A DNA stretch of 64,000 nucleotides. Source: Stenotrophomonas maltophilia. GTDB taxonomy: Bacteria; Pseudomonadota; Gammaproteobacteria; Xanthomonadales; Xanthomonadaceae. The translations under genes were made by a program, and so were the position numbers. Where the stretch lies: positions 248,001 to 312,000 of the forward strand of contig NZ_LYVJ01000005.1 of NCBI RefSeq assembly GCF_001676385.1, read 5' to 3'. The notes beneath the pieces were generated by a model. It did no database searches. It was not told where the DNA came from and worked only from the letters and a program-made list of their open reading frames with translations. Below are positions 47,649-57,329 of this stretch, one piece after another; position 1 is the stretch's first letter; each line of letters starts with the position of its first letter.

Positions 47649-47987
47649 ATGTCGACCGTCGATCCCGTCCTGCTGCTGTTGACCACCTGTCCCGACCGCG
47701 CCAGCGCCGAACGCATCGCGCACGCGCTGGTCGGCGAGCGCCTGGCCGCGTGCGTGACCCGCCTCGATGGCGCGCAGTCGACTTACCGCTGGCAGGGCGA
47801 AGTGACCACCGACGCCGAGCTGCAGCTGCTGGTGAAGACCACCGCGAGCCGCGTCGATGACGCAATTGCCCGGATCGTGGAACTGCATCCGTATGAACTC
47901 CCGGAGTGCATCGCGGTCGAAAGCCGGGCCGGCCTGCCGGCGTATCTGGATTGGATCCGGGCACAGACCCGGGAGGACACTGATTGA
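47649..47987 (+). CDS. cutA: CutA-like divalent ion tolerance protein
   Basis: A 112-residue trimeric CutA1 protein. It has LLTTCPDRASAERIAHALVG, LAACVTRLDGAQSTYRWQGE and ECIAVESRAGLPAYLDWI. The family's proposed link to copper tolerance is weak; its biochemistry is unsettled. It overlaps dsbD by four bases (TTGA), as cutA precedes dsbD in E. coli too. Confidence 0.95.
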   Translation: MSTVDPVLLLLTTCPDRASAERIAHALVGERLAACVTRLDGAQSTYRWQGEVTTDAELQLLVKTTASRVDDAIARIVELHPYELPECIAVESRAGLPAYLDWIRAQTREDTD

Positions 47988-50362
47988 AGACTCTGTTTGC
48001 GCGTGGCGCCGCCCTGTGCGCCCTGTTGTGGCTTTCACTGCCCGCCTTTGCCCTGGACGAGAAGGACCTGTTGCCGGTCGACCAGGCGTTCGCGTTGACC
48101 GCGACCGCTCCCGAACGCGGCCAGGTGCAACTGCAGTTCAAGATCGCCCCGGGCTACTACCTCTATCGCCACCGCACCAGCGTCAAGGCCGATCCGGCGT
48201 TCAATGCCGGGCCCCTGCAGATGCCGAAAGGCGACAGGCACCACGACGACTTCTTCGGCGAAGTCGAAACCTATCGTGAGCGCCTGCTGGCGACCCTGCC
48301 CGGCGCCCCGACCGACGCGGCGGGCACCCTCAGCCTGGAAGTGCGTTACCAGGGTTGCGCCGATGCGGGTGTCTGCTACCCGCCGCAGAAGCGCGTGGTG
48401 CAGGTCACCCTGCCCGGCGGCGGCGCGCACGCTGCCGCCCCGGTGGCGCGTGCCGGTGCCGCCAACCCGTTCAACAACCCACTGGCCGGTGCCGGCAACG
48501 GCGGCGGCCTGCGCCTGCCGGGTGCCCCCAGCGACAGCCAGGCGCTGCCGCTACCGTCGGAGCAGGCGTTCGGCTTCGATGCCATCGCCAGCGACGGCAA
48601 TACCCTGCTGCTGCGCTTCAGCCCCGCACCCGGCTATTACCTGTACCGCGACCGCACCTCGCTGAAGCTGGACGGCAGCGCCGGCGTGCTGGCCGGCAAG
48701 CCACGCTGGCCGGCCGCGCAATCGCATCACGACGAGCACTTCGGTGCTGTCTCGGTGTACTTCAACCAGGTGGAAGTGCCGCTGCCACTGCAGCGCACCG
48801 TCACCGACGCCGTCGACAGCACCCTGGTGGTGACCTTCCAGGGTTGCCAGACCGATGGCATCTGCTACCCGCCGATGACGCGCCGGGTGAAGCTGTCGAT
48901 TCCGGCCGGCAAGGTCAACGCCAGCAATGACCGGACGCCAGCGCGCAACGAGGTGATCAGCCCGCTGCCCGCCGCTGCACCGCGCGAGTCCGCCAACGGC
49001 GCGCCGCTGCGCCTGCTGCCGACCGTGCCGAACGACGATGCCAGCACCGCGTCCGCTCCGGACAGCGAGCGCGCAGGCAATGCACTCGCCGCCGATGCAC
49101 GCAGCGACAACGCATTGCGCACGCGCCCGCCGGCGACGACACCGGACCCGGACCGCTCGTTCGTCTGGGTGCTGCTGCTGGCCCTGGCCGGCGGCCTGGT
49201 GCTGAACCTGATGCCCTGCGTGCTGCCGATCCTGTCGCTGAAGGTGCTGGGGCTGGCACAGAGCGGCGAAAGCCCGCAGCGCGCGCGCAGCCACGCGCTC
49301 TGGTACACGCTGGGCGTACTGGTCGCGTTCGCGGTGATCGGTGCATTGATGGTGGGCCTGCGTGCGATCGGCAATGCCGTGGGCATCGGCTTCCAGCTGC
49401 AGCATCCCGGCGTGGTGGCCACTCTGGCCTACATCATGTTCGCGGTGGGCCTGAGCCTGTCGGGAGTGTTCACGCTGGGCGGCGGCCTGGGCAATCTTGG
49501 CCAGTCACTGGCCAGCCGCAGCGGACCGGCCGGCGATTTCTTCACCGGTGCGCTGGCCTGCGTGGTGGGCAGTGCCTGCGTGGGCCCGTTCATGGGCGGC
49601 GCGGTGGCCTATGCGTTCATCGCCACGCCATTGCAGGCGATGACCGTATTCGTGTTCCTCGGCCTGGGCCTGGCCCTGCCGTTCCTGCTGATCGGCTTCG
49701 TACCGGCACTGGCACGCCGCCTGCCCAAGCCGGGCCCGTGGATGGAAACGCTGAAGCACGTGCTGGCTTTCCCGGTGTATGCCACCGCGCTGTGGCTGCT
49801 GTGGGTGCTGGGCAAGCAACGCGGCGTGGATGGCATGGCACTGGTACTGGGAGGCCTGCTGCTGCTGGCCTTCGGCCTGTGGCTGTTCGAACGCAACCGG
49901 TGGACCGGTCGCCGGGGCGCCACGCTGGTGGGCGTGCTGCTGGCGATCGCCGCACTGGTGCCGGCCTGGGGCGTCACCCGGCTGGCCGCGCCCGCGCGCG
50001 CCGCGCAGGTGGCGAGCGACAACGTGGTCGAGTACTCACCGCAACTGCTGGACCGCCTGCGCGCGGACAACCGCGTAGTGTTCGTGAACATGACTGCCGA
50101 CTGGTGCTTTAGCTGCAAGGCCAATGAGCGCGCGGTACTGTCGCGGCCGGAGTTCCGCGACCTGCTCAAGCGCACCAATGCGGTGTACATGCGCGGTGAC
50201 TACACCAACGTCGATCCGCAGATCACCACGTTCCTCGAGGAGCACAAGGCGGTGGGCGTGCCGCTGTACGTGGTGTACGGGCCGGGCGCGCCGCCAGCCG
50301 TGCTGCCGACGCTGCTGACCCATGCGGTGGTCGAGGAAGCGCTGCTGCGCACGGCACGATGA
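47984..50362 (+). CDS. dsbD: Thiol:disulfide interchange protein DsbD with duplicated alpha domain
   Basis: A 792-residue electron carrier from cytoplasmic thioredoxin to the periplasm; E. coli DsbD has 565. It has a signal peptide (to about residue 23) and two successive periplasmic alpha domains: residues 24-145 with C125 and C131 (QGCADAGVCYPP), and residues 190-310 with C288 and C294 (QGCQTDGICYPP). The membrane part (about 392-665) has the redox Cys pair C412 (LNLMPCVLP) and C532 (SACVGPF). The gamma thioredoxin domain has CFSC (C708, C711). Start is TTG at 47984, inside the cutA stop. The duplicate domain is the notable point. Confidence 0.94.
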   Translation: MKTLFARGAALCALLWLSLPAFALDEKDLLPVDQAFALTATAPERGQVQLQFKIAPGYYLYRHRTSVKADPAFNAGPLQMPKGDRHHDDFFGEVETYRERLLATLPGAPTDAAGTLSLEVRYQGCADAGVCYPPQKRVVQVTLPGGGAHAAAPVARAGAANPFNNPLAGAGNGGGLRLPGAPSDSQALPLPSEQAFGFDAIASDGNTLLLRFSPAPGYYLYRDRTSLKLDGSAGVLAGKPRWPAAQSHHDEHFGAVSVYFNQVEVPLPLQRTVTDAVDSTLVVTFQGCQTDGICYPPMTRRVKLSIPAGKVNASNDRTPARNEVISPLPAAAPRESANGAPLRLLPTVPNDDASTASAPDSERAGNALAADARSDNALRTRPPATTPDPDRSFVWVLLLALAGGLVLNLMPCVLPILSLKVLGLAQSGESPQRARSHALWYTLGVLVAFAVIGALMVGLRAIGNAVGIGFQLQHPGVVATLAYIMFAVGLSLSGVFTLGGGLGNLGQSLASRSGPAGDFFTGALACVVGSACVGPFMGGAVAYAFIATPLQAMTVFVFLGLGLALPFLLIGFVPALARRLPKPGPWMETLKHVLAFPVYATALWLLWVLGKQRGVDGMALVLGGLLLLAFGLWLFERNRWTGRRGATLVGVLLAIAALVPAWGVTRLAAPARAAQVASDNVVEYSPQLLDRLRADNRVVFVNMTADWCFSCKANERAVLSRPEFRDLLKRTNAVYMRGDYTNVDPQITTFLEEHKAVGVPLYVVYGPGAPPAVLPTLLTHAVVEEALLRTAR

Positions 50363-50922
50363 AGTGGCAACGGCCCGCACTGTTGTGGACAGCTGTGCTG
50401 GCCGCCGGCCTGGGACTGTGGGCCGGGCATCGGCTGGCGCCGGCGCCGGCTGTGGACCGCGGCGATCCAGGCCTGCGCACGCCTGCAGCACCGGCACCCA
50501 CGCTGCGGCCTGGTGATGCCCTGCCCGCACTGGTGCTGCCCGATCTGCAGGGCCAGCCGCTGGATCTGCGCCAGCGTTCTGCCGGTCGTCCACTGCTGAT
50601 CAATGTGTGGGCCAGCTGGTGCGGGCCGTGCGTGGAGGAAATGCCGGAACTGGCCCGCTTCGCCCGGGCCCAGGAACCGCACGGCGTGCAGGTGCTCGGG
50701 CTGGCGCTGGATACACCCGAAGACGTCCAGCGCTTCCTGCAGCGGGTACCGGTGGGCTACCCCATCGTGCTGGAAACGCCCGGCCCGCGCGACGCCAGCG
50801 TGCAGTTGGGCAACGCACAGGGGCTGCTGCCTTACAGCGTGCTGTTCGACGCGCAGGGACACATGGTGAAAGCGAAGCTGGGACCGTTCGCCCGCGGCGA
50901 GATTGACAGCTGGGCGAAGTAG
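50359..50922 (+). CDS. TlpA/ResA-like periplasmic thioredoxin
   Basis: A 187-residue membrane-anchored thioredoxin. N-terminal hydrophobic anchor (about 8-27), then the AhpC/TSA-thioredoxin fold with the redox motif NVWASWCGPCVEEMPELA. It overlaps dsbD by four bases (ATGA), so it is probably kept reduced by DsbD and used for cytochrome c or other periplasmic thiol reduction. Confidence 0.92.
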   Translation: MKWQRPALLWTAVLAAGLGLWAGHRLAPAPAVDRGDPGLRTPAAPAPTLRPGDALPALVLPDLQGQPLDLRQRSAGRPLLINVWASWCGPCVEEMPELARFARAQEPHGVQVLGLALDTPEDVQRFLQRVPVGYPIVLETPGPRDASVQLGNAQGLLPYSVLFDAQGHMVKAKLGPFARGEIDSWAK

Positions 50923-50977
50923 GGCCCGGCCAATGCTTCCTGCTTGACCGCAGACAGGGCGCCACGGAGAATTCCGC

Positions 50978-50996
50978 GACTAATTCTCATTTGCTG
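50978..50996. promoter_or_regulatory. Possible Fur box
   Basis: gactaattctcatttgctg; on the other strand AAATGAGAATTAG resembles Fur half-sites. About 45 bases before the reductase start. Confidence 0.5.
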
Positions 50997-51039
50997 TTGC
51001 GCAGGATGCGGGCGGCAGCCTTGCGGGCCTCCTCCTTCG

Positions 51040-53562
51040 ATGTTCAAGAACGTCCTGTTCCAACTGCACTGGCTGCTGGGCATTACCGCCGGGGCCATCC
51101 TGGCCGTGATGGGCCTCAGCGGTGCCGTGCTGTCCTTTGAGGATGAGCTGCTGCGGGCCGCCAATCCCGGTTTCGCCGCCATTGCCGAACACCACGCCGA
51201 CGGCCAGCTTCCGCTGGCGCTCAGCGAACTGGTGCCGCAGCTGCAGGCGGGCAGCCAACGCCCACTGCAGCGCCTGCGCGTCGATGCCACCGGCCAGCGC
51301 CCTTCGGTCGCACGTTTTGCCGGCGGCAAGCAGCACTGGGTGTACTTCGACCCATACAGCGGTGAGCGCTTCAGCGCCCTGCGCGGGCAGGCCTTCTTCG
51401 ACTTCGTCGAGGACCTGCACCGCCACCTTGCCGCCGGCGAGCGCGGCAAGTGGATCACCGGCAGCTGCGCGATCGCGCTGCTGTTCTTCGCCCTGTCCGG
51501 CCTCTACCTGCGCTGGCCGCGGCGCTGGTGGCAGTGGCGCAGCTGGCTGGCGGTGGAGTGGAAACGCACTGGCCGCAGCTTCCTGTGGAGCCTGCACTCG
51601 GTGTCCGGCACCTGGGTGCTGCTGATCTACCTGATGAGCGCGCTGACCGGCCTGTGGTGGTCGTTCGATGGGTACCGCAGCGCTGTCAGCGCGCTGCTCG
51701 GCGTGGCACCGACGTCCAGGCACGCAGTCAGCGCCGACACCGCCCTGGACCTGCGGCGCGTCGAAACCGCACTGTACGCCCTGCCCGGCGTACGCACCGG
51801 CTTCATCGACCTGCGGCTGCCGGAGAAGCCCGGGCAGGCGTTGAGTGTGCGGGTGATGGCCGGCGCGGCGTCGCAACGCGGCGGCCACCATGATCGTGCG
51901 CACGACCTGCTGCAGCTGGACCCGGGCAGCGGCGCAATCCTCGATTACCGCCCCTACGCCCGCCAGGGCACGGGCGGGCAATTGGCCACCAGCATGTTCG
52001 CCCTGCACTCGGGCAGCTTCTTCGGCGTGCCCGGGCGCGTGGTGGTGATGCTCAGCAGCCTGGGCATGAGCCTGTTCTTCATCACCGGCTGGATGCTGTA
52101 CCTGGACCGCCGGCGCAGCCAACAGGCCGCGCGGAGCCTGCGCCAATCATTGCCTGCGGCACCCGAGGCCGGCGGTGCCGCATCCTGGCTGGTGGTGCAC
52201 GCAAGCCAGAGCGGGCTGGGCGAGCAGCTGGCCTGGCGTGCAGCGGCACAGCTCCAGGCTGCAGGCCAGGTCGTGCGGGTATTGCCGCTGGCCCGCGTCG
52301 ACGCCGCGCAACTGCAAGCGACCCCACAGGCCCTGTTCGTGCTGAGCACCTTCGGCGACGGCGAACCGCCGGACGCGGCACGGCGCGTGGCGCGACAATT
52401 GACGGCACAGACGCTGGACCTGTCGGGCCTGCAGTTCGGACTGCTGGCGCTGGGTGACCGGCAGTACCCGCGTTACTGTGGCTTCGGCCGCCAGGTCGAC
52501 GGCTGGTTGATCCGCAACGGCGCGCGCCCGTTGTTCGAGCGCATCGACGTCGATGCCGCCTCGATAGTGGCCCTGCGCCAGTGGCAACAGCAGCTCGGTG
52601 CACTGACCGGCATCATCACCGACGACAGCGTGCTGCCGGCGGCCACGCAGATGCACGAGTGGCGCCTGCTCGGGCGCGACCCGCTCAATCCGGGCAGCGC
52701 CGGAGGCACGATCTGGCGCATCCGTCTCGCCGCACCCGCAGGAGTGCAATGGCAGGCCGGTGACATCCTGCACATCGCACCGCGCCACAACGCGCAGCAT
52801 GCCAGTGCAGTATTGAAGGCACATGGGCTGGATCCGCTGCAGCCTATGCTGGTCGATGGCCATCCGCGCACGTTGCTGGACCTGGCCAGCGAACGCGAGC
52901 TGCCCGATGCCGATGCCGCGCTGGCGGTGCAGGACGCCTGCCTGTGGCTGGCCGGGTTGCCGCTGCTGCCCGGCCGCGAGTATTCGATCGCTTCCGCCGC
53001 GGACGATGGCGTGGTGGAACTGGTGGTGAGGCTGGTGCATGACGCTTCCGGCCGTGCCGGGCTGGGCTCGGGATGGCTGTCGCTGCATGCGCCGACCGGT
53101 GCCGGCGTTGCCGCCCGTGTCCATCGCAATCCGGGCTTCCATCGCGTCAGCGGAGCGCCGATGGTGCTGATCGGCAACGGCACCGGCATCGCCGGCCTGC
53201 GCAGCCTGCTGCGCGAAGCCGCGCAGGCCGGCGAGCACGGACACTGGCTGCTGTTCGGCGAGCGCCAGCGTGCCCACGACTTCCTGTTCGCCGACGAGAT
53301 CGAGGCCTGGCAGGCCAACGGCCACCTGGCGCGTGTGGACCTGGCGTTCTCGCGCGATGGCGACGGTGGTTACGTGCAGGACCGGCTGCGCACTGCCGCC
53401 GGGACATTGCGCGAGTGGATGCAACGCGGCGCCGTGGTCCATGTCTGCGGCTCGCTGCAGGGCATGGCCGAGGGCGTGGACCGGGTGCTGCGCGCTGCAC
53501 TGGGCGACGACGCGGTGGAAATGCTGCTGGAGAGCGGGCGTTACCGCCGCGACGTGTATTGA
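51040..53562 (+). CDS. PepSY membrane, flavodoxin and FNR fusion reductase
   Basis: An 840-residue inner-membrane flavo-oxidoreductase. The N-terminal ~365 residues are a PepSY-associated membrane region with four membrane helices and conserved His (FQLHWLLGITAGAILAVMGL, SLHSVSGTWVLLIYLMSALT, FALHSGSFFGVPGRVVVM, LFFITGWMLYLDRRR). A flavodoxin-like domain (about 383-520; VHASQSGLGEQLAW, LSTFGDGEPPDAARR) and a CysJ-like FAD/NADPH domain (about 540-840; REYSIASA, NGTGIAGLRSLLREA, CGSLQGMAEGVDRVL, ending SGRYRRDVY) follow. It would move electrons from NADPH through heme or flavin across the membrane, plausibly to reduce ferric siderophores. The Fur-like site agrees. Start ATG 51040 (MFKNVLFQLHWLL). 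Confidence 0.9.
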   Translation: MFKNVLFQLHWLLGITAGAILAVMGLSGAVLSFEDELLRAANPGFAAIAEHHADGQLPLALSELVPQLQAGSQRPLQRLRVDATGQRPSVARFAGGKQHWVYFDPYSGERFSALRGQAFFDFVEDLHRHLAAGERGKWITGSCAIALLFFALSGLYLRWPRRWWQWRSWLAVEWKRTGRSFLWSLHSVSGTWVLLIYLMSALTGLWWSFDGYRSAVSALLGVAPTSRHAVSADTALDLRRVETALYALPGVRTGFIDLRLPEKPGQALSVRVMAGAASQRGGHHDRAHDLLQLDPGSGAILDYRPYARQGTGGQLATSMFALHSGSFFGVPGRVVVMLSSLGMSLFFITGWMLYLDRRRSQQAARSLRQSLPAAPEAGGAASWLVVHASQSGLGEQLAWRAAAQLQAAGQVVRVLPLARVDAAQLQATPQALFVLSTFGDGEPPDAARRVARQLTAQTLDLSGLQFGLLALGDRQYPRYCGFGRQVDGWLIRNGARPLFERIDVDAASIVALRQWQQQLGALTGIITDDSVLPAATQMHEWRLLGRDPLNPGSAGGTIWRIRLAAPAGVQWQAGDILHIAPRHNAQHASAVLKAHGLDPLQPMLVDGHPRTLLDLASERELPDADAALAVQDACLWLAGLPLLPGREYSIASAADDGVVELVVRLVHDASGRAGLGSGWLSLHAPTGAGVAARVHRNPGFHRVSGAPMVLIGNGTGIAGLRSLLREAAQAGEHGHWLLFGERQRAHDFLFADEIEAWQANGHLARVDLAFSRDGDGGYVQDRLRTAAGTLREWMQRGAVVHVCGSLQGMAEGVDRVLRAALGDDAVEMLLESGRYRRDVY

Positions 53563-53571
53563 GCCACAAGG

Positions 53572-53598
53572 GTAGTGCCGGCCAGCGGCCGGCGCTAC
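53572..53598. repeat. GTAG-type GCCGGC repeat
   Basis: gtagtgccggcca-gcg-gccggcgctac, a near-perfect palindrome between convergent reductase and chemoreceptor genes. Confidence 0.8.
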
Positions 53599-53608
53599 CG
53601 GAGCAGGA

Positions 53609-56146
53609 TCAGGCCGCCGCGCGCGCCTGAGGCACCGGTTGCAGCCGGAATGCCCCCACCGCCTCGGCCAAGGCCTGGACCTGCGCCTGCATCTGCGCCG
53701 TGGAGGCACCGGCCTCTTCCACCAGGCTGGCGTTGCGCTGGGTACTGACCTGCATCTGCACGATGGCGTGGTTCACCTGCGCGATGCCGGCATGCTGGTC
53801 CTGCGACGCACTGCGGATGCCGGCCAGCAGGTCGGCCAGCTGCTGCACGCTGCCGACGATCTCGTCCATCGTGTTGCCGGCCTGCCCGGCCTGCGCGCTG
53901 CCCTGGCCGACACGCGCCACGGAGTCCTCGATCAGCCCCTTGATCTGCCTGGCCGCGTCGGCACTGCGCTGCGCCAGCAGGCGGACTTCCGCGGCCACGA
54001 CCGCGAAGCTGCGGCCCTGCTCGCCTGCACGTGCCGCTTCCACTGCAGCGTTCAGGGCGAGGATGCTGGTCTGGAACGCGATGCCGTCGATCAGCTGGGT
54101 GATGTCACCGATGCGCCGCGAGGCTTCGCTGATGCCGTGCATGGTCGCAATCACCTGGCCGACCGCCTCGCCGCCCCGCCGCGCCACCGCTGCGGCGCCC
54201 TGCACCAGGGCATCGGCGCGGCCTGCCGCGTCGGCGTTGCGGCCGACGGTATCGGTCAGCTCCTGCATCGACGCTGCCGTCTCTTCCAGATTGGCCGCCT
54301 GTTGTTCAGTGCGCCGCGACAGGTCATGGTGCCCGGCGACAATTTCGCCAACACCGCCATCGAGGCTGGACGTGGCCCGCTGGATGCGGAAGACAATGCT
54401 GCCCAGCTGCGCGACGGTGGTGTTGGCATCGTCGCGCATGCGTGCGAACACGCCCTGCAGGTCGCCGTCCATGCGCACGCTGAGGTCACCACGGGCCAGC
54501 GCCGCCAACAGTGCCTGCAGGTCACCGAGGTTGGTCTCGAAGGTAGCCAGCAACCGGTTGATGCTGGTCGACAGCGTGCGCACGAAACCCTGTTTGCCTT
54601 CCAGCGCGATGCGGCCGTGCAGGTCACCGTGCGCGGCGGCATCGACCAGTGCGGCCACCTCGGTTTCCAGCAGGGTTTCCAGCGCACGGCTGCGCCACTC
54701 CACCGCCACGCCGAGGCACTGCCCTTCGTCGATGATGGCATTGGCAATCAGCTGGTAGCGGATGCCGGTATGCCCGATCTCGCGTTCCTCGCGCTGGCGC
54801 ACGCCGGCCAGGCTGGCCAGTGCCGGATGCAGGCGCACTGCATCACTGCCGACCAGGCCTCCGGCCTGCAGTCCAAGCAGCTGCAGCAGCGCCGGGTTCG
54901 CATACACCACCTGCCCTTCGGCATCGATCACCATCAGGCCGGTCTGCGCACTATCCAGTGCCTGGCGCACACGGGTGTTGCCGCGCGCCACGGCACGTTC
55001 GGTCTCGATGCGCGCGCGCAGCCGTTGCTGCATGTCGACCAGGCGCTGGGCCAGCTGGCCGATCTCATCATTGGCGTTGTGGACCCGCAGCGTGGTGTCC
55101 AGGCGGTCGTCGGCGATGTCGCTGGCGAAACGCAGGGTGTCCTGGATCGGTTGGCGCACCGCGCGCAACACCAGCACCAGGCTGGTGATCAGCACGCCGG
55201 CGACCAGCAGCAGCGTCAGTGCGAACAGCACGCTCAGGGTGCGTGCACCGGCCTGCTGCCGGGCCCGTGCTTCGTCCAGCGCCGCCACCTGCGCCTGCTG
55301 GAACGCGGCCAGCGCCGGTGCCACGCCGGCAGCAGTGTCCAGCAGCGATTGCGCTTCGACATCCAGGCCGACGCGGGCCGCGGCATACCCCAGCAATGCG
55401 GCCTGGTAGGACTCCATCCCCCGGCGCAGAGCGTCCTGCACACCGGCAGGCAGCCCCGCCAGCGCGAGATCGAACGGCAGTTTCTCCTCGCTGGCGCGGT
55501 CGGCGTGGGTGGAGTCACCGTCGAACAGCAGCAGCGCCTCCTGTCGGCGCATCTTCTGCAGGGGCAACGCCAACGAGGGGCGTCGCAGCGCGTCCACCTG
55601 CGCCTGCAGCGCGTCAGCGGCTTGCTGCAGCTGCGCAGCGAGGCCAGCCTCACCCCGCCCCATCTCGTCGACGCGTTCAAACAGGGCCGCCACGCCCTGC
55701 GAGAACGCATCGGTGGCTTCGGTCAGCGCCTGCAGCGCCCTGCGCTGGCCCACCTCCATGGGCATCCCGCGCAGCGCCTGCAGATCGCCATTCAGCGCCT
55801 TCTGCGTGGCCAGCAGCTGCTCGCGATCACCGTCATCGAAACTGCGTGCATACTGGGTCTGCAAGCGACGCGCTTCGGCCACCCGCGTGGCCAGGCGAGC
55901 GGCCACGTCGCTGCCACGCTGGTAGCTGGCCTGGTTGTGCGCGGCCTGCGCATTGGCGTAGCCGGTCCAGGCGTAGGCGGCGGCGATCGCGATCAGGCCC
56001 AGGCCACAGATCCACAGGGTCGCCTTGAGCTTGCTGGCCACGCTGAGCCGGTGCGGCTGCAGCCACAGGAGCAGGCCGGGGAACGCCGAGTGCAACGCGG
56101 CAAGGCGCGTGCGCAGGGACCGGAGGGGGGGGACAGCGGCCGACAT
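53609..56146 (-). CDS. Methyl-accepting chemotaxis protein with PAS domain
   Basis: An 845-residue chemoreceptor. First membrane helix about 41-62, periplasmic helical sensor (about 63-300), second membrane helix (VLFALTLLLVAGVLITSLVL), HAMP (QPIQDTLRFASDIADDRLDT), a PAS domain (ALDSAQTGLMVIDAEGQVVY ANP), a long helical linker with further HAMP-like parts, and the signalling domain with IDGIAFQTSILALNAAVEAA and GEQGRSFAVVAAEVRLLAQR. No C-terminal CheR-docking pentapeptide; it ends QPVPQARAAA. The ligand is unknown. I chose ATG 56146 (MSAAVPPLRSLRTRL). Confidence 0.92.
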   Translation of the reverse strand: MSAAVPPLRSLRTRLAALHSAFPGLLLWLQPHRLSVASKLKATLWICGLGLIAIAAAYAWTGYANAQAAHNQASYQRGSDVAARLATRVAEARRLQTQYARSFDDGDREQLLATQKALNGDLQALRGMPMEVGQRRALQALTEATDAFSQGVAALFERVDEMGRGEAGLAAQLQQAADALQAQVDALRRPSLALPLQKMRRQEALLLFDGDSTHADRASEEKLPFDLALAGLPAGVQDALRRGMESYQAALLGYAAARVGLDVEAQSLLDTAAGVAPALAAFQQAQVAALDEARARQQAGARTLSVLFALTLLLVAGVLITSLVLVLRAVRQPIQDTLRFASDIADDRLDTTLRVHNANDEIGQLAQRLVDMQQRLRARIETERAVARGNTRVRQALDSAQTGLMVIDAEGQVVYANPALLQLLGLQAGGLVGSDAVRLHPALASLAGVRQREEREIGHTGIRYQLIANAIIDEGQCLGVAVEWRSRALETLLETEVAALVDAAAHGDLHGRIALEGKQGFVRTLSTSINRLLATFETNLGDLQALLAALARGDLSVRMDGDLQGVFARMRDDANTTVAQLGSIVFRIQRATSSLDGGVGEIVAGHHDLSRRTEQQAANLEETAASMQELTDTVGRNADAAGRADALVQGAAAVARRGGEAVGQVIATMHGISEASRRIGDITQLIDGIAFQTSILALNAAVEAARAGEQGRSFAVVAAEVRLLAQRSADAARQIKGLIEDSVARVGQGSAQAGQAGNTMDEIVGSVQQLADLLAGIRSASQDQHAGIAQVNHAIVQMQVSTQRNASLVEEAGASTAQMQAQVQALAEAVGAFRLQPVPQARAAA

Positions 56147-56348
56147 GATGGGCTCCAGGCGGAAGGACGCACCTGTATCGGCGGGAATCCGGGCAACTTT
56201 AGGCCCTCCTCCGTCCAACCTTCCGGCGCGCCTGCCGACGCGGCCTTTGTACCGGGCGCAGGCGACGAAGGGATGACACTGCCGCCACGCTTGACCTCAA
56301 CCCCGGTTGGGGAAGCACAGTGGACCTCCCTCCCCCGCTGGTGCCTCC

Positions 56349-57188
56349 ATGACCACGCTCGATGTTCCCCGCTACCTGCAACGCCTGCAGCTGGATGCGC
56401 CGCCACCGCGGACGCTGGCCGGCCTGACCCTGCTGCAGCAGCGCCACAATGCGCTGCTGCCATTCGAGACCCTCACCTGCCTGCTGCGCGACGCAGTGCC
56501 GATCGACCTGGACAGCGTGCAGCGCAAGCTCCTCGACGAGCAGCGTGGCGGCTACTGCTTCGAGCTCAATGGCGGCCTGCTGGCGCTGCTGCAGGCACTG
56601 GGCTTCGATGCGCGGCCGCTGAGCGCGCGCGTACTGCTGGCGGCGCAGGGCAATGCGTTGACCGCGCGCACCCACCTGCTGCTGGATGTGCGCGTGGAAG
56701 GCGATGACTGGCTGGTGGACGCAGGTTTCGGCAGCCTGACCCCGACCGTGCCGCTACGCCTGCACGATCCGCGGCCGCAGGCCACGCCGCACGAACGCTA
56801 TCTGCTGCAGCGCCTGCGCGACGAGGACGGCTTCGTGCTGTCGTACGAATCCGACGATGGCTGGCGGGCGATGTACCGCTTCGACCTGCAGGAGCCGGCA
56901 CCGATCGACAACGTGGTGGGCAACTGGTACGTGTGCACCCATCCCGATTCCAGCTTCCCCGGCCAGCTGCGCGCGTCACTGACCGGGCCGGACTGGCGAC
57001 GCACCATCGGCACCGGCAACTACACCGAATATCGCCCGGGGCAGGCTCCGGACAGGCGTCCGCTGCACGACGTCGGCGACGTACGGGAGGTGCTGCAGCA
57101 GCGCTTCGGCATGCAGCTGCCGGATGACCCACGGCTGGATCCGGCCATCAGCGATTGGCTGCAGCGCTCACGCGCCGCGGCGGTGTAG
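56349..57188 (+). CDS. nat: Arylamine N-acetyltransferase
   Basis: A 279-residue enzyme that transfers acetyl from acetyl-CoA to arylamines and hydrazines. The catalytic triad is Cys70 (RGGYCFELN), His109 (THLLLDV) and Asp124 (LVDAGFGS), at the usual NAT positions. Start ATG 56349. The TAG stop (57186-57188) is the first part of a GTAG repeat. Confidence 0.94.
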   Translation: MTTLDVPRYLQRLQLDAPPPRTLAGLTLLQQRHNALLPFETLTCLLRDAVPIDLDSVQRKLLDEQRGGYCFELNGGLLALLQALGFDARPLSARVLLAAQGNALTARTHLLLDVRVEGDDWLVDAGFGSLTPTVPLRLHDPRPQATPHERYLLQRLRDEDGFVLSYESDDGWRAMYRFDLQEPAPIDNVVGNWYVCTHPDSSFPGQLRASLTGPDWRRTIGTGNYTEYRPGQAPDRRPLHDVGDVREVLQQRFGMQLPDDPRLDPAISDWLQRSRAAAV

Positions 57189-57258
57189 CGCCGGGCCGAT
57201 GCACGGCTGAGCGTTGGTGGCTGCGTGAACAGCAGCCGAGCGTGGGCTCGGCTCCGCA
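57185..57258. repeat. GTAG repeat dimer overlapping the nat stop codon
   Basis: Begins gtagcgccgggccgatgcacgg and ends agccgagcgtgggctcggctccgc. The gtag supplies the nat stop. SMAG-like, less perfect. Confidence 0.7.
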
Positions 57259-57329
57259 GATGAGCACCTCGCAGCACCGTAACGCCGTTGTCCGTGCCGA
57301 GCAGGCGGTCACGCTGGCGGGGTGATTCC

